A stretch of DNA of 64,000 nt from Nitratireductor sp. B36. Its GTDB lineage: Bacteria; Pseudomonadota; Alphaproteobacteria; Rhizobiales; Rhizobiaceae. Under the pieces are notes generated by a model. It ran no database searches. It worked only from the letters and a program-made list of their open reading frames with translations, and was not told the origin of the DNA. Positions 44,197-53,462 of the stretch are shown here, piece after piece. A program made the position numbers and the translations under genes. Every line of letters begins with the position of its first letter. The first letter of the stretch is position 1. The stretch lies in NCBI RefSeq assembly GCF_020833685.1, contig NZ_JACKZY010000001.1, positions 1,066,578 to 1,130,577 on the forward strand. Reading direction: 5' to 3'.

Positions 44197-46448
44197 GCTG
44201 CTGCGCCCCCGGCACCGAAATGGCGCTGGAAGCCGAACAGGCCCGTGAAGCCGGTCCGCGCGCCGAAGAACTCGTGCTCGCAAGCCGCTCTGTCGGCGAT
44301 GGGCTGAAACAGACCGATCTTTCCGTTCCCGGCGTCCATTGCGGCGCGTGCATTCAGACAATCGAATCCGCCCTTGGCAGGCTCGACGGCGTGGCAGGTG
44401 CGCGCGTCAATCTTTCCACCAAGCGCGTCAGCGTGAAGTGGCGCGAGGGCGCACTGCCGCCTATCATCGACACGCTGAACAGGCTCGGCTACGCCGCCCA
44501 CCTTTTCGACAGTGCCGAGACCGGCAGGGATCCCGTTCTCTCCCAGCTCATCCGCGCCGTGGCGATCTCCGGCTTCGCCGCCGGCAACATCATGCTTCTT
44601 TCCGTGTCCGTCTGGTCGGGTGCGGAACAGGCGACGCGCGATCTCTTTCACTGGCTTTCAGCGTTGATCGCCCTGCCCGCGCTGGTGTTTGCCGGTGGCA
44701 TCTTCTACCGCTCGGCCCTCAATGCGCTCCGCCACGGACGCATGAACATGGATGTGCCCATCGCCCTTGGCATCTCGCTGGCCTACGGGCTCAGCCTCTA
44801 CGAGACCGTCAACAGCGGCCAGCACGCCTATTTCGATGCCTCCGTTTCGCTTCTCTTCTTCCTGCTGATCGGCCGCACGCTCGACCACGTGATGCGCGAG
44901 CGCGCGCGCACCGCCGTCAAGGGGCTCGCCCGCCTGGCGCCGCGCGGCGCGCTGGTCATTGCCGAGGACGGCGGACGCGATTATCTCCCCTTGCCGGAAG
45001 TCGCGCCCGGCATGAAGCTGGTGGTCGCCGCTGGTGAGCGCGTGCCCGTTGACGGCATCGTCATGAGCGGTGTGTCCGAACTCGACTGCTCCATGGCCAC
45101 CGGCGAAAGCGCACCGCAGCCGGTGAAACCCGGCAGCGATCTACGCGCCGGCATGCTCAATCTCACCCAGCCGCTCATCGTTGAGGCAACCGCCACCGCC
45201 GAGACCTCCTTCCTCGCCGAGATGATGCGCCTGATGGAGGCGGCAGAAGGCGGGCGCGCGCGCTATCGCCGGCTGGCGGACCGTGCCTCGGCACTCTATT
45301 CGCCCGTGGTTCACGCCACCGCCTTCCTCACCTTTTTGGGCTGGATGGTGGCAAGTGGCGACTGGCACCGCGCCATCACCATCGCCATTGCCGTGCTCAT
45401 CATCACCTGCCCCTGCGCGCTCGGCCTTGCCGTTCCCATCGTTCAGGTGGTTGCCGCGCGGCGGCTTTTTGAAAACGGCATCATGGTAAAGGATGGCGCG
45501 GCGATGGAGCGCTTCGCCGAGATCGACACTGCCGTCTTCGACAAGACCGGGACGCTGACGCTCGGCATCCCCGAGCTGCGCAATGCGGACGAGATAACGC
45601 CGGATACATTGTCAACCGCCGCCGCCCTTGCCGCCCATTCCCGTCACCCCTTCTCGCGCGCCATCCTGCGCGCTGCCGGTGCGCTGCGGGCGACGGATTC
45701 CTTCGACAGTGTTGAGGAAATGCCGGGCCTCGGCATCGAAGCCCGCGCGGGCGAGACCGTCTGGCGGCTTGGCCGCGCGGGCTGGTCGCTCGGCAGCCCG
45801 AATGCGCATGAGAACCAGGCAGGCGGCACAGTCCTTTCCCGCGATGGCGAGGAATGCGCCACGTTCCGGTTCGAAGACCGGCTTCGCCCCGGGGCGAAAG
45901 AGGCAATTTCTCACCTGAAAGAAAACGGCGTCGCCGTGGAAATCATCTCCGGCGATAGCGCCGATCAGGTGAAGGATATCGCAGCAAGGCTGGGCGTGGA
46001 GAACTTTCAGGCAAGCGTCCTTCCCGGCGACAAGCTTGAGCGCATGCGTGCGCTCGCCTCCGATGGCCGAAAGGTTCTGATGGTCGGCGACGGGCTGAAC
46101 GACGCCCCCGCCCTTGCCGCAGCCCATGTCTCCATGGCGCCTGCCACGGCGGCAGACATTGGCCGCAACGCCGCCGATTTCGTTTTCCTGCGCGAGACCA
46201 TGCTGGCCGTGCCGCTCGCCCGTGGCGTCTCACGCCGCGCCGGTCGCCTGATCCGGCAGAATTTCGGCCTCGCCATTGCCTATAACCTGCTGGCCGTGCC
46301 GATCGCTGTTCTCGGCCACGTCACGCCGCTGGTGGCGGCCATCGCCATGTCGCTCTCCTCGCTGATCGTCATCGGCAACGCGCTGCGCCTGCGCGCTGGC
46401 AGTCGTCACCGTATGGCCGGGCAATCCCCGGTCGAGGCAACACAATGA
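44193..46448 (+). CDS. ccoI: copper-exporting P1B-type ATPase CcoI (FixI)
   Basis: 751 aa. The MSCCAP opening, a heavy-metal-associated domain (VHCGACIQTIE), eight membrane segments with the metal-path motif CPCALG, the phosphorylation site DKTGTLT and the hinge GDGLNDAP are all present. FixI-type pumps move copper to the periplasm for CcoN assembly, not for general detoxification; the operon position confirms this role. Overlaps ccoS by 4 nt. Confidence 0.96.
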   Translation: MSCCAPGTEMALEAEQAREAGPRAEELVLASRSVGDGLKQTDLSVPGVHCGACIQTIESALGRLDGVAGARVNLSTKRVSVKWREGALPPIIDTLNRLGYAAHLFDSAETGRDPVLSQLIRAVAISGFAAGNIMLLSVSVWSGAEQATRDLFHWLSALIALPALVFAGGIFYRSALNALRHGRMNMDVPIALGISLAYGLSLYETVNSGQHAYFDASVSLLFFLLIGRTLDHVMRERARTAVKGLARLAPRGALVIAEDGGRDYLPLPEVAPGMKLVVAAGERVPVDGIVMSGVSELDCSMATGESAPQPVKPGSDLRAGMLNLTQPLIVEATATAETSFLAEMMRLMEAAEGGRARYRRLADRASALYSPVVHATAFLTFLGWMVASGDWHRAITIAIAVLIITCPCALGLAVPIVQVVAARRLFENGIMVKDGAAMERFAEIDTAVFDKTGTLTLGIPELRNADEITPDTLSTAAALAAHSRHPFSRAILRAAGALRATDSFDSVEEMPGLGIEARAGETVWRLGRAGWSLGSPNAHENQAGGTVLSRDGEECATFRFEDRLRPGAKEAISHLKENGVAVEIISGDSADQVKDIAARLGVENFQASVLPGDKLERMRALASDGRKVLMVGDGLNDAPALAAAHVSMAPATAADIGRNAADFVFLRETMLAVPLARGVSRRAGRLIRQNFGLAIAYNLLAVPIAVLGHVTPLVAAIAMSLSSLIVIGNALRLRAGSRHRMAGQSPVEATQ

Positions 46449-46612
46449 CCAATCTCGTGGTGCTGATCCCGATAGCGCTTTTTCTGGGAGCCGCCGGCCT
46501 CGCCGCCTTCCTCTGGTCGCTCAAGAGCGGCCAGTATGACGATCTCGATGGTGCCGCCGAGCGCATCCTCTTCGAAGACGAGCCATCACGTCAGCGAGAA
46601 GACAGCCCCTGA
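46445..46612 (+). CDS. ccoS: cbb3 oxidase assembly protein CcoS (FixS)
   Basis: 55 aa, read directly downstream of ccoI: ATG 46445 overlaps the ccoI stop (ATGA). One membrane segment (LVVLIPIALFLGAAGLAAFLWSL) followed by SGQYDDLDGAAERILFED, the conserved CcoS tail. Required for maturation of the oxidase. Last gene of ccoGHIS. Confidence 0.94.
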   Translation: MTNLVVLIPIALFLGAAGLAAFLWSLKSGQYDDLDGAAERILFEDEPSRQREDSP

Positions 46613-46685
46613 AGCACTGCCGCTGGACGCGGTCACGCCACACCACTACATGTGAGCGGTCTGAATTGCCTTTCTGGAGTTTCTC

Positions 46686-47099
46686 ATGGCGATCCGCATC
46701 AAAGCAAAAACCTATGGCCCCTTCACCACCGCCATCGGCCCCGGCAAGGTGATCCATGTCGACACCGCGCCCAAGCAGAATGTCGCCATCACCTCGCCCT
46801 CCACGGAAGAGGCGGGAACGCCGGTCGATTTCATGATTTCCGCGCTCGGTGCCTGCCTTGCACTCTCCTTCCATCACGCCGCACAGGAGATGAAAATCGA
46901 TGTCGGGCAGGTCTCCGTCCAGGTTTCCGGCAAGAAGGCGGAGGATCTGCCCGACCGCATCGGCAGCTATGACGCCACCGTCTCGCTCGACATCATGCCC
47001 GGCGAGGAAGAGTGCGCTGAGCTGATCAAGCGCGCCAAGGCCCGCTGCACGGTCTCCAATTCGCTCAATGGCGAAGTCAACATGAAGATGGCTGGCTAA
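46686..47099 (+). CDS. OsmC family protein
   Basis: 137 aa, GGAG before ATG 46686. Contains the two conserved cysteines of OsmC/Ohr-like proteins: one in ISALGACLALS, one in AKARCTVSNS. Characterised family members reduce organic hydroperoxides through this Cys pair, though the YhfA-like branch is untested. Stands alone between the cco block and pcaD. Confidence 0.85.
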   Translation: MAIRIKAKTYGPFTTAIGPGKVIHVDTAPKQNVAITSPSTEEAGTPVDFMISALGACLALSFHHAAQEMKIDVGQVSVQVSGKKAEDLPDRIGSYDATVSLDIMPGEEECAELIKRAKARCTVSNSLNGEVNMKMAG

Positions 47100-47186
47100 C
47101 GGCGTTTCGGTCTTCAAATCATTGACGACGCCTTTCCCTTCTCTCATACAGAACCCGCCTTGCGGCAAACCATGGGAGGCAGGTGC

Positions 47187-47984
47187 ATGAACTTCACGCG
47201 CGTCAATGGCGTCGTCATTCATTTCGAAGTGCGCGGGACGGTCGGCAAGCCGGTTCTCGTGTTTTCCAATTCGCTCGGAACCGATTTTCGCATCTGGGAT
47301 GCCGTCGTTGAACGGCTGGAAGCCGACTACCGCATCGTCCTTTATGACAAGCGCGGCCATGGTCTCTCCGAAGCCACGCCCCAGCCCTATGCGCTGACGG
47401 ATCACGTCGACGATCTCGCAGCCCTGCTCGAGCATCTCGACATCACAGGCGCGACCATCGTCGGCCTGTCCGTTGGCGGCATGATCGCGCAGGGGCTTGC
47501 CGCGCGCTGGCCGCATCTCGTCTCCCGCCTCGTGCTCTGCGACACGGGCCATAGAATAGGCCACGACGATCTGTGGAACAGCCGGATCGATGCCGTAAAC
47601 GAAAAAGGCATCGCATCCATTGCCGACGGTATTCTCCAGCGCTGGTTCACGCCCTCTTTCCGCGCACCGGACAACGATGCTTTCGTCGGCTACACGGCCA
47701 TGCTCACCCGCACCACGGTCGATGGCTATGCAGGCACGTGCTCGGCCCTGCGTGACGCCGATCTCACCGAATCCACCCGCGCCCTGAAACTACCCACGCT
47801 CTGCATCGTGGGCGACCAGGACGGTTCCACCCCGCCAGACCTCGTGCGGGAACTGTCGGATCTGATCGAAGGTGCCCGTTTAGAAATCATTGCAGACGCC
47901 GGCCACCTGCCCTGCATCGAGCAACCAGAGGCGACGGCCGTCCTCATCGCAGATTTCCTGCGCGAAACAACACCCGACGCCTGA
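47187..47984 (+). CDS. pcaD: 3-oxoadipate enol-lactonase
   Basis: 265 aa from ATG 47187 with GGGAGG upstream. Alpha/beta hydrolase with FSNSLGTDFRIWD, YDKRGHGLSE, the nucleophile S95 (GLSVGG), acid in VGDQDGSTPP and His in AGHLPCIEQP; the SNSLGTD oxyanion stretch is characteristic of PcaD. Hydrolyses 3-oxoadipate enol-lactone in the beta-ketoadipate pathway. No other pca genes lie in the window. The next gene is a beta-oxidation enzyme. Confidence 0.82.
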   Translation: MNFTRVNGVVIHFEVRGTVGKPVLVFSNSLGTDFRIWDAVVERLEADYRIVLYDKRGHGLSEATPQPYALTDHVDDLAALLEHLDITGATIVGLSVGGMIAQGLAARWPHLVSRLVLCDTGHRIGHDDLWNSRIDAVNEKGIASIADGILQRWFTPSFRAPDNDAFVGYTAMLTRTTVDGYAGTCSALRDADLTESTRALKLPTLCIVGDQDGSTPPDLVRELSDLIEGARLEIIADAGHLPCIEQPEATAVLIADFLRETTPDA

Positions 47985-48024
47985 GCCGCCGCGCCCCGCA
48001 TATAGGATGACAAGAGGACCCTGA

Positions 48025-50097
48025 ATGAGCGACACCGTAAAGATCACCCGCGACAATGGCATTGCCGTCCTCACTCTGGACAATCCGCCGGTCAACGCAC
48101 TCGGCCACGCGCTGCGTGCGCCGCTCTTCGAGGCGCTGGGCGAGATGAATGCAGACGATGCGGTTCAGGCCATCGTCATCGCCTGCGCGGGTCGCACCTT
48201 CATTGCCGGTGCCGACATTTCCGAGTTCGGCAAGCCGCCGAAGGAGCCAAGCCTTCCCGACCTGATCGAGAAGCTTGAAAGCATCGACAAGCCCACCATC
48301 GCCGCGATCCATGGCACCGCACTTGGCGGTGGGCTGGAGCTGGCACTCGGCTGCCACTACCGTATTGCAGACAGGTCCGCGATGATCGGCCTGCCCGAGG
48401 TGAACCTCGGCCTCATTCCCGGCGCCGGTGGCACGGTGCGCCTGCCGCGTCTGGTGGGGCCGGAAGCCGCGCTGAAGATGATCGTTTCCGGAAAGCCCAT
48501 CGGCATGGACGAAGCCGTACGGCTCGGAGCGGTCGACCGCGTGGCCGAGAGCGATCTTCTGGCCGAGGCCGTGGCGTTCGCCCGCGACATGGCGGCATCG
48601 AAAAAGCCGCACATCCATATCCGCGCGCGCAGCGAAAAACTTGCCGTCAACCTCGCCGCCTTCGATGAGGCCGTGAAGGCAGCGACGAAAAAAGCGCGCG
48701 GTCTCACCGCGCCGCACACGGCGGCAGAAGCCGTCCGCAACGCCATCACCATGGAATTCGATGCGGCACTCGACCGCGAACGCGAGCTCTTTCTGGAGCG
48801 CCGCGACAGCGAAGAATCCGCCGCCCAGCGCCATCTCTTCTTCGCCACCCGCGAGGCAACCCGCGTGCCCGGCATTCCGCGCGAAACCGAGGCGCGAAAG
48901 ATCGCGCGCGCCGGCGTCATTGGTGCCGGCACCATGGGTGCGGGCATAGCGATGGCGCTTGCCAATGGCGGCATTCCCGTCACCATTCTGGAGATGAACG
49001 AGGACGCCATCGCGCGCGGTCTCGCCCACATCGACAAGACCTATGCGGGATCGGTAAAGCGCGGCTCTATCACGGCTGAGGAAAAAGAGGCCCGCACAGG
49101 GCGCATCTCCGGCACCACCCACTATGCCGACCTTGCCGATTGCGACATCGTCATCGAGGCCGTGTTCGAGGATATGGGCGTCAAGCGCCAGGTCTTCACC
49201 GCGCTCGACGGCGTGCTGAAGCCCAGCGCCATCCTTGCCTCCAACACTTCCTATCTCGATGTGAACGAGATCGCCGCCACCACGAAGCGTCCGCAGGATG
49301 TGGTCGGCCTCCATTTCTTCTCGCCCGCCCATGTCATGAAGCTTTTGGAGATCGTGCGCGGCGAAGAAACGGCCCCCGATGTCATCAAGAGCGCGCTCGC
49401 GCTCGCCCGAAAGATCGGCAAGGTTCCCGTCGTCGTCGGCGTGTGCAACGGCTTTGTCGGCAACCGCATGCTCGCCGCCCGGCGCGAACAGAACGAGGAC
49501 CTGCTCCTTTCCGGCGCGACGCCCGAACAGGTGGATAAGGTTTTCACCGATTTCGGCTGGCCCATGGGCCCATTCCAGATGGTCGACCTTGCCGGTCTCG
49601 ACATCAGCTGGAAACACCGCCAGTCGCAGGGCCTCACCGCCCCCATCGCCGACACGCTGTGCGAAGCCGGCCATTTCGGCCAGAAGTCCGGGCGCGGCTT
49701 TTATCTCTATGAGGAAGGCTCCCGCACGCCAAAACCCGATCCCTTCGTTCAGGAGCTTATCGAGAAGAAGGCAGCCGAGCTTGGCGTGGAACGACGCGAG
49801 ATCAGTGCGGACGAGATCACCGAGCGCACGCTCTACCCGATGATCAACGAGGGCGCGAAGATCCTCGAAGAGCGCATCGCCGCCCGCGCCTCCGATATCG
49901 ATGTCGTGTGGGTCAATGGCTACGGCTTCCCGGTTGCCAAGGGCGGGCCGATGTTCTGGGCCGAGCGTTTCGGCATCAAGACAATCGTCGAGCGGCTGGA
50001 GCACTGGCACCGGAAGACCGGCAATCGCGTTTTCGAACCCGCTCCCATCCTTCGCCAGCTCGCGCTGACGGGCGGCGGGTTCGGGGATCTTGTGTAA
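48025..50097 (+). CDS. bifunctional enoyl-CoA hydratase / 3-hydroxyacyl-CoA dehydrogenase
   Basis: 690 aa. N-terminal crotonase domain (1-190) with the oxyanion segment IHGTALGGGLELALGC and LPEVNLGLIPGAGG; 3-hydroxyacyl-CoA dehydrogenase NAD-binding domain from about 297 (GVIGAGTMGAGIAMA), with the catalytic His in LHFFSPAH and a C-terminal dimerisation part (VCNGFVGNRM, FGWPMGPFQMVDL). FadB/FadJ layout. Works in fatty acid or dicarboxylic acyl-CoA beta-oxidation. No thiolase gene is adjacent. Confidence 0.92.
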   Translation: MSDTVKITRDNGIAVLTLDNPPVNALGHALRAPLFEALGEMNADDAVQAIVIACAGRTFIAGADISEFGKPPKEPSLPDLIEKLESIDKPTIAAIHGTALGGGLELALGCHYRIADRSAMIGLPEVNLGLIPGAGGTVRLPRLVGPEAALKMIVSGKPIGMDEAVRLGAVDRVAESDLLAEAVAFARDMAASKKPHIHIRARSEKLAVNLAAFDEAVKAATKKARGLTAPHTAAEAVRNAITMEFDAALDRERELFLERRDSEESAAQRHLFFATREATRVPGIPRETEARKIARAGVIGAGTMGAGIAMALANGGIPVTILEMNEDAIARGLAHIDKTYAGSVKRGSITAEEKEARTGRISGTTHYADLADCDIVIEAVFEDMGVKRQVFTALDGVLKPSAILASNTSYLDVNEIAATTKRPQDVVGLHFFSPAHVMKLLEIVRGEETAPDVIKSALALARKIGKVPVVVGVCNGFVGNRMLAARREQNEDLLLSGATPEQVDKVFTDFGWPMGPFQMVDLAGLDISWKHRQSQGLTAPIADTLCEAGHFGQKSGRGFYLYEEGSRTPKPDPFVQELIEKKAAELGVERREISADEITERTLYPMINEGAKILEERIAARASDIDVVWVNGYGFPVAKGGPMFWAERFGIKTIVERLEHWHRKTGNRVFEPAPILRQLALTGGGFGDLV

Positions 50098-50195
50098 AAT
50101 TTACCCTGGGCAACTGCGCCACCATCAACCCTTGGCATTTTGACGGGCAGCCCCATATTCAGAGCGCTGTCCATTCAGATAACGGAGCGGTCAGG

Positions 50196-50618
50196 ATGAC
50201 CGAGTTTACCCCCATAGCCTCACTCGCCGGTGGCGCGCTGATCGGTCTTGCCGCAGTGGTGCTTATGGCCTTCAACGGCCGGGTGGCCGGCATGACGGGC
50301 ATTCTGTCAGGCCTCCTTCCCCCACAGGAAAACGCGTGGCATTGGCGCGCCGCTTTCATCATCGGCGCCATCGCCGCGCCCCTGTTTCTGATGCTGAGCG
50401 GTGCGGCAATCCCCTTCCAGGTGCCCGTCTCCACCGCCGCGCTCGTCATCGGCGGTGTTCTTGTCGGCGTTGGTGTCACTTTCGGCAATGGCTGTCCGAG
50501 CGGGCACGGTGTCTGCGGCATTTCGCGTGGTTCCATCCGATCCATCGTTGCCGTCATCACCTTCATGGCCACCGCCCTCATCACCGTGTTCATCATCCGC
50601 CACGTGATCGGAGGCTGA
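50196..50618 (+). CDS. YeeE/YedE family sulfur transporter, first half-size protein
   Basis: 140 aa from ATG 50196, GGAG nearby. Four membrane segments and the motif GNGCPSGHGVCG with its conserved Cys. YeeE/YedE proteins move thiosulfate or related sulfur compounds; in the PmpA/PmpB form two half-size proteins together make the channel, and the second half follows after 3 bases. Probably an inner membrane sulfur-compound transporter linked with the small protein at 51077. Confidence 0.85.
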   Translation: MTEFTPIASLAGGALIGLAAVVLMAFNGRVAGMTGILSGLLPPQENAWHWRAAFIIGAIAAPLFLMLSGAAIPFQVPVSTAALVIGGVLVGVGVTFGNGCPSGHGVCGISRGSIRSIVAVITFMATALITVFIIRHVIGG

Positions 50619-50621
50619 TCG

Positions 50622-51053
50622 ATGAAACAGCTCGTCGCAGCCCTCATCGCCGGCCTTCTGTTTGGTGCCGGCATCGCGCTATCGGGCATGATCAATCCCG
50701 CAAAGGTGCTGAATTTCTTCGATCTCGCGGGCACCTGGGATCCAAGCCTCGCCTTCGTGATGGGCGGTGGGCTTGCGGTCGCGGCCCTCGGCTACCGCCT
50801 CCTCTTCGGCGCGCGCGAAAAGCCCTTTTTTGCCGAGCGTTTCCAGCTTCCGACGCGAAGCGATCTCGACCCGCAGCTGATCGGCGGTGCCGCCGTATTC
50901 GGCATTGGCTGGGGCATTGCCGGCTTCTGCCCGGGTGCGGCGATCCCGGCCCTTGGGCTCGGCTATTCGGACACGATCGTGTTCCTCGCCTCGCTCATCG
51001 CCGGCATTCTCGTTGCCAAATCCCTCAAACGGCGCTTCTTTGCCGCCGGTTAA
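50622..51053 (+). CDS. YeeE/YedE family sulfur transporter, second half-size protein
   Basis: 143 aa. Starts [29 protein letters not shown] and has the conserved [19 protein letters not shown] segment with its Cys. Partner of the preceding gene, like PmpB with PmpA. Four membrane segments. Operon with the Blh-like gene downstream. Confidence 0.85.
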   Translation: MKQLVAALIAGLLFGAGIALSGMINPAKVLNFFDLAGTWDPSLAFVMGGGLAVAALGYRLLFGAREKPFFAERFQLPTRSDLDPQLIGGAAVFGIGWGIAGFCPGAAIPALGLGYSDTIVFLASLIAGILVAKSLKRRFFAAG

Positions 51054-51076
51054 CGCGTCACTCTGTGAGGAAAACC

Positions 51077-51415
51077 ATGGATATCAAGAAAATTTCGGAC
51101 GACTACGCGGTATCCCCGCAGATCGCGCCGGAAGACATCGCCGCCATCAAGCAGGCCGGATATAAGAGCATCGTCTGCAACAGGCCCGATGGTGAGGACG
51201 CCGGACAGCCCACGGTCGAGACCATATCAAAGGCCGCCGAAGAAGCGGGCCTCGCCTTCCGCCATGTGCCGGTCGTTTCCGGTGCGATGACAATCGATGA
51301 AGTCACGGACATGGCCACCGCCCTCAGGGAACTGCCGGGCCCTGTCTTCGCCTATTGCCGCAGCGGCACCCGCTCGGCCAATCTCTACGGCATCATTCAG
51401 GAGCGCGGTCTTTAA
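51077..51415 (+). CDS. TIGR01244-type phosphatase/sulfurtransferase-fold protein (Blh N-domain-like)
   Basis: 112 aa, GAGG before ATG 51077. Dual-specificity-phosphatase-like fold with the C-x5-R loop CRSGTRSANL. The domain is that found at the N-terminus of Blh (beta-lactamase-hydrolase-like) proteins, which with PmpAB and BigR form a hydrogen sulfide/persulfide handling operon in plant-associated bacteria. Here the metallo-beta-lactamase half is absent and no BigR gene is next to it. Confidence 0.8.
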   Translation: MDIKKISDDYAVSPQIAPEDIAAIKQAGYKSIVCNRPDGEDAGQPTVETISKAAEEAGLAFRHVPVVSGAMTIDEVTDMATALRELPGPVFAYCRSGTRSANLYGIIQERGL

Positions 51416-51442
51416 TCCGTCAAAGGCCGCCCTGATGCGCCG

Positions 51443-52765
51443 TCAGTAGAGCCAGCGCATCAGGAACAGCGAGATCGCCGGGAACAGTGTCAGGAGCGCC
51501 ACGCGCAGAATGTCGCTGATCACGAAGGGCATCACGCCGCGATAGGTCGCCGAAATCGGCGTGTCCTTTGCCATGGAGTTGAGCACGAAAAGGTTCATAC
51601 CCACCGGCGGCGTGATCAGCCCCACCTCCACCACGATCAGAACGAGAATGCCGAACCAGATGGCAAACTCCTCCGCCCCCAGACCGAAATCGAGGATCGT
51701 GACGATCGGGAAGAAGATCGGGATCGTTAGCAGGATCATGGAGAGCGAGTCCATAACGCAACCGAATACGAGATAAAGCAGCAGGATCAGCGTCAGCACC
51801 ATCCACGGGCTGTAGCCCTGCTCGCTCACGAACGCCGCCATCTGCTGCGGCACCTGCGCCAGCGCCAGAAACGAGTTGTAGAAGCCGGCCCCCAGCACGA
51901 TGAAGAAGATCATCGCCGTGGCGGTTGCCGTGGCAAGGATCGATTCCACAAAGGTCTCGCGGGTCAGTCCGCCATTGACGAGCGCAATCAGCCCGGTGCC
52001 GGCGGCCCCCACGGCAGCGCCTTCCGTTGGTGTGAAAACGCCAAGATAAATGCCACCGACCACCGCCAGAAACACCACCAGAACGGGCCAAACATCAAGC
52101 AGCGCCCGCATCCGTTCCGAATAGGGCGCACGCTCTCGCGTACCGGCAGAGTCCGGCCACAGCCGCACATAGATCGAGATCGCCAGCATATAGCCGAAGG
52201 CAGCCAGCACGCCTGGCACGAAAGCGGCGACGAAAAGCTTGGCAATGTTCTGCTCGGTCAGGATCGCATAGATGACAAGGATGACCGATGGCGGAATGAG
52301 AATGCCAAGCGTGCCGCCTGCCGCGAGCGTTCCCGTGGCCAGTGCACCCGAATAGCCATAGCGGCGCAGCTCGGGCAGCGCCACCTGGCTCATGGTTGCA
52401 GCCGTTGCCAGCGACGATCCGCAGATCGCGCCAAAGCCCGCACACGCACCCACAGCCGCCATGGCAACACCGCCGCGCTTGTGCCCCATCCAGGTTTCAG
52501 CCGCCTTGAACAGCGCCCGCGACATGCCGCCCAGCGTTGCAAACTGCCCCATCAGCAGAAACAGCGGAACGATGGAGAGCGAGTAACCGGAAAAGGTGGA
52601 GTAGGTTTCGTTCTTCAGCTTGGCCAGCACAGGCGTCACATTGCCGAACACGATCCAGCTTCCGCCAAGCCCGCACAGAAGCATGGCAAGACCGATGGGC
52701 AAGCGCAGAAAAATCAGAAGAAGCAGAAGCGGAAAGGACCAGAGGCCGATTTCAAGATTGGTCAA
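51443..52765 (-). CDS. TRAP transporter large permease (DctM family)
   Basis: 440 aa starting at a TTG (52765) that overlaps the TGA of the small subunit gene (TTGA); longer readings run through that gene. About 12 membrane segments with GLAMLLCGLGGSWIVFG, GAICGSSLATAATMSQVALPE and the family motifs IPPSVILVIYA and TPPVGMNLFV. The channel subunit of a secondary importer driven by an ion gradient. Convergent with the sulfur genes. Confidence 0.9.
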   Translation of the reverse strand: MTNLEIGLWSFPLLLLLIFLRLPIGLAMLLCGLGGSWIVFGNVTPVLAKLKNETYSTFSGYSLSIVPLFLLMGQFATLGGMSRALFKAAETWMGHKRGGVAMAAVGACAGFGAICGSSLATAATMSQVALPELRRYGYSGALATGTLAAGGTLGILIPPSVILVIYAILTEQNIAKLFVAAFVPGVLAAFGYMLAISIYVRLWPDSAGTRERAPYSERMRALLDVWPVLVVFLAVVGGIYLGVFTPTEGAAVGAAGTGLIALVNGGLTRETFVESILATATATAMIFFIVLGAGFYNSFLALAQVPQQMAAFVSEQGYSPWMVLTLILLLYLVFGCVMDSLSMILLTIPIFFPIVTILDFGLGAEEFAIWFGILVLIVVEVGLITPPVGMNLFVLNSMAKDTPISATYRGVMPFVISDILRVALLTLFPAISLFLMRWLY

Positions 52766-53292
52766 TGGATGCTCCCCTGTCCGGGCTCCGGCATCGGTGT
52801 GCCCACCTTCAGTTCGCGATAGCGCACCAGGATCATGTAGAACGACACGATCACCGCAATGACTGCGGCCAGCAGACAGGCTGCATAGGGCCACCATAGC
52901 GGAAACTGGAGAATGAAGGTGGTCTCGTTGTAGCTCAGCTTGTCAAGCATGCCGTAATAGAGCTGAAGGGCGATCAGCACGAGAACCAGCGTCATGATGA
53001 TCTCGGTCACCAGGTCGATCATGTGGTTGACGCTGTCCGGCAGAAAGGTGGTGAAAATGTCCACCGTGGCATGGCCACGATTGAGCTGACACCATGGCAG
53101 GAACGCGAAAACCGCAAAGCCAACACCCGCCTGAACCAGTTCAAAATCGCCGGGCAAGGGTCCAAGGCCAAAACGCACCAGAGCGCGGCCGGTGATGCTC
53201 GCCACGGTCATGATGATGACGGCCGCCAGAACGATGCCGCCCAGAATGGCCATCACTCTGGCCAGCCAGACAACGATGATCGATAATCTCAT
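52762..53292 (-). CDS. TRAP transporter small permease (DctQ family)
   Basis: 176 aa with four membrane segments and the GFAVFAFLPWCQLNRGHATVDI segment typical of DctQ. Couples to the large permease by translational overlap. A strong terminator lies between it and the binding-protein gene upstream, so its expression should be lower than that of the binding protein. Confidence 0.9.
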   Translation of the reverse strand: MRLSIIVVWLARVMAILGGIVLAAVIIMTVASITGRALVRFGLGPLPGDFELVQAGVGFAVFAFLPWCQLNRGHATVDIFTTFLPDSVNHMIDLVTEIIMTLVLVLIALQLYYGMLDKLSYNETTFILQFPLWWPYAACLLAAVIAVIVSFYMILVRYRELKVGTPMPEPGQGSIH

Positions 53293-53404
53293 GCCCCGTC
53301 CCGTTCCATGGCTTTCCTGCGAAATTTTCTCATTCCCGCGTCGGGTTCGAAAACGTTAGCCAGCGGTTGCCGCATTCGCAAGCGTGGGTCCCGACACAAA
53401 ACCG

Positions 53405-53442
53405 TTTCCAAAAAACGGGGCAGGCCTTGCAGCCCGCCCCGT
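53405..53442 (-). terminator. Rho-independent terminator / attenuator between TRAP genes
   Basis: On the minus strand ACGGGGC / GCCCCGT (53436-53442 with 53415-53421) is followed by TTTTTTGG. It lies 21 nt past the binding-protein stop, in front of the two permease genes. Confidence 0.85.
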
Positions 53443-53462
53443 CTCTTGTAGCCGGTTCAGCC

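Noticed and set aside
44193-46448. General copper-resistance ATPase
   Set aside because: Position between ccoH and ccoS and the MSCCAP start identify the CcoI/FixI type.
47944-50010. 688-codon minus-strand frame
   Set aside because: Antisense of the FadB-like gene, whose motifs are complete on the plus strand; high GC produces long shadow frames.
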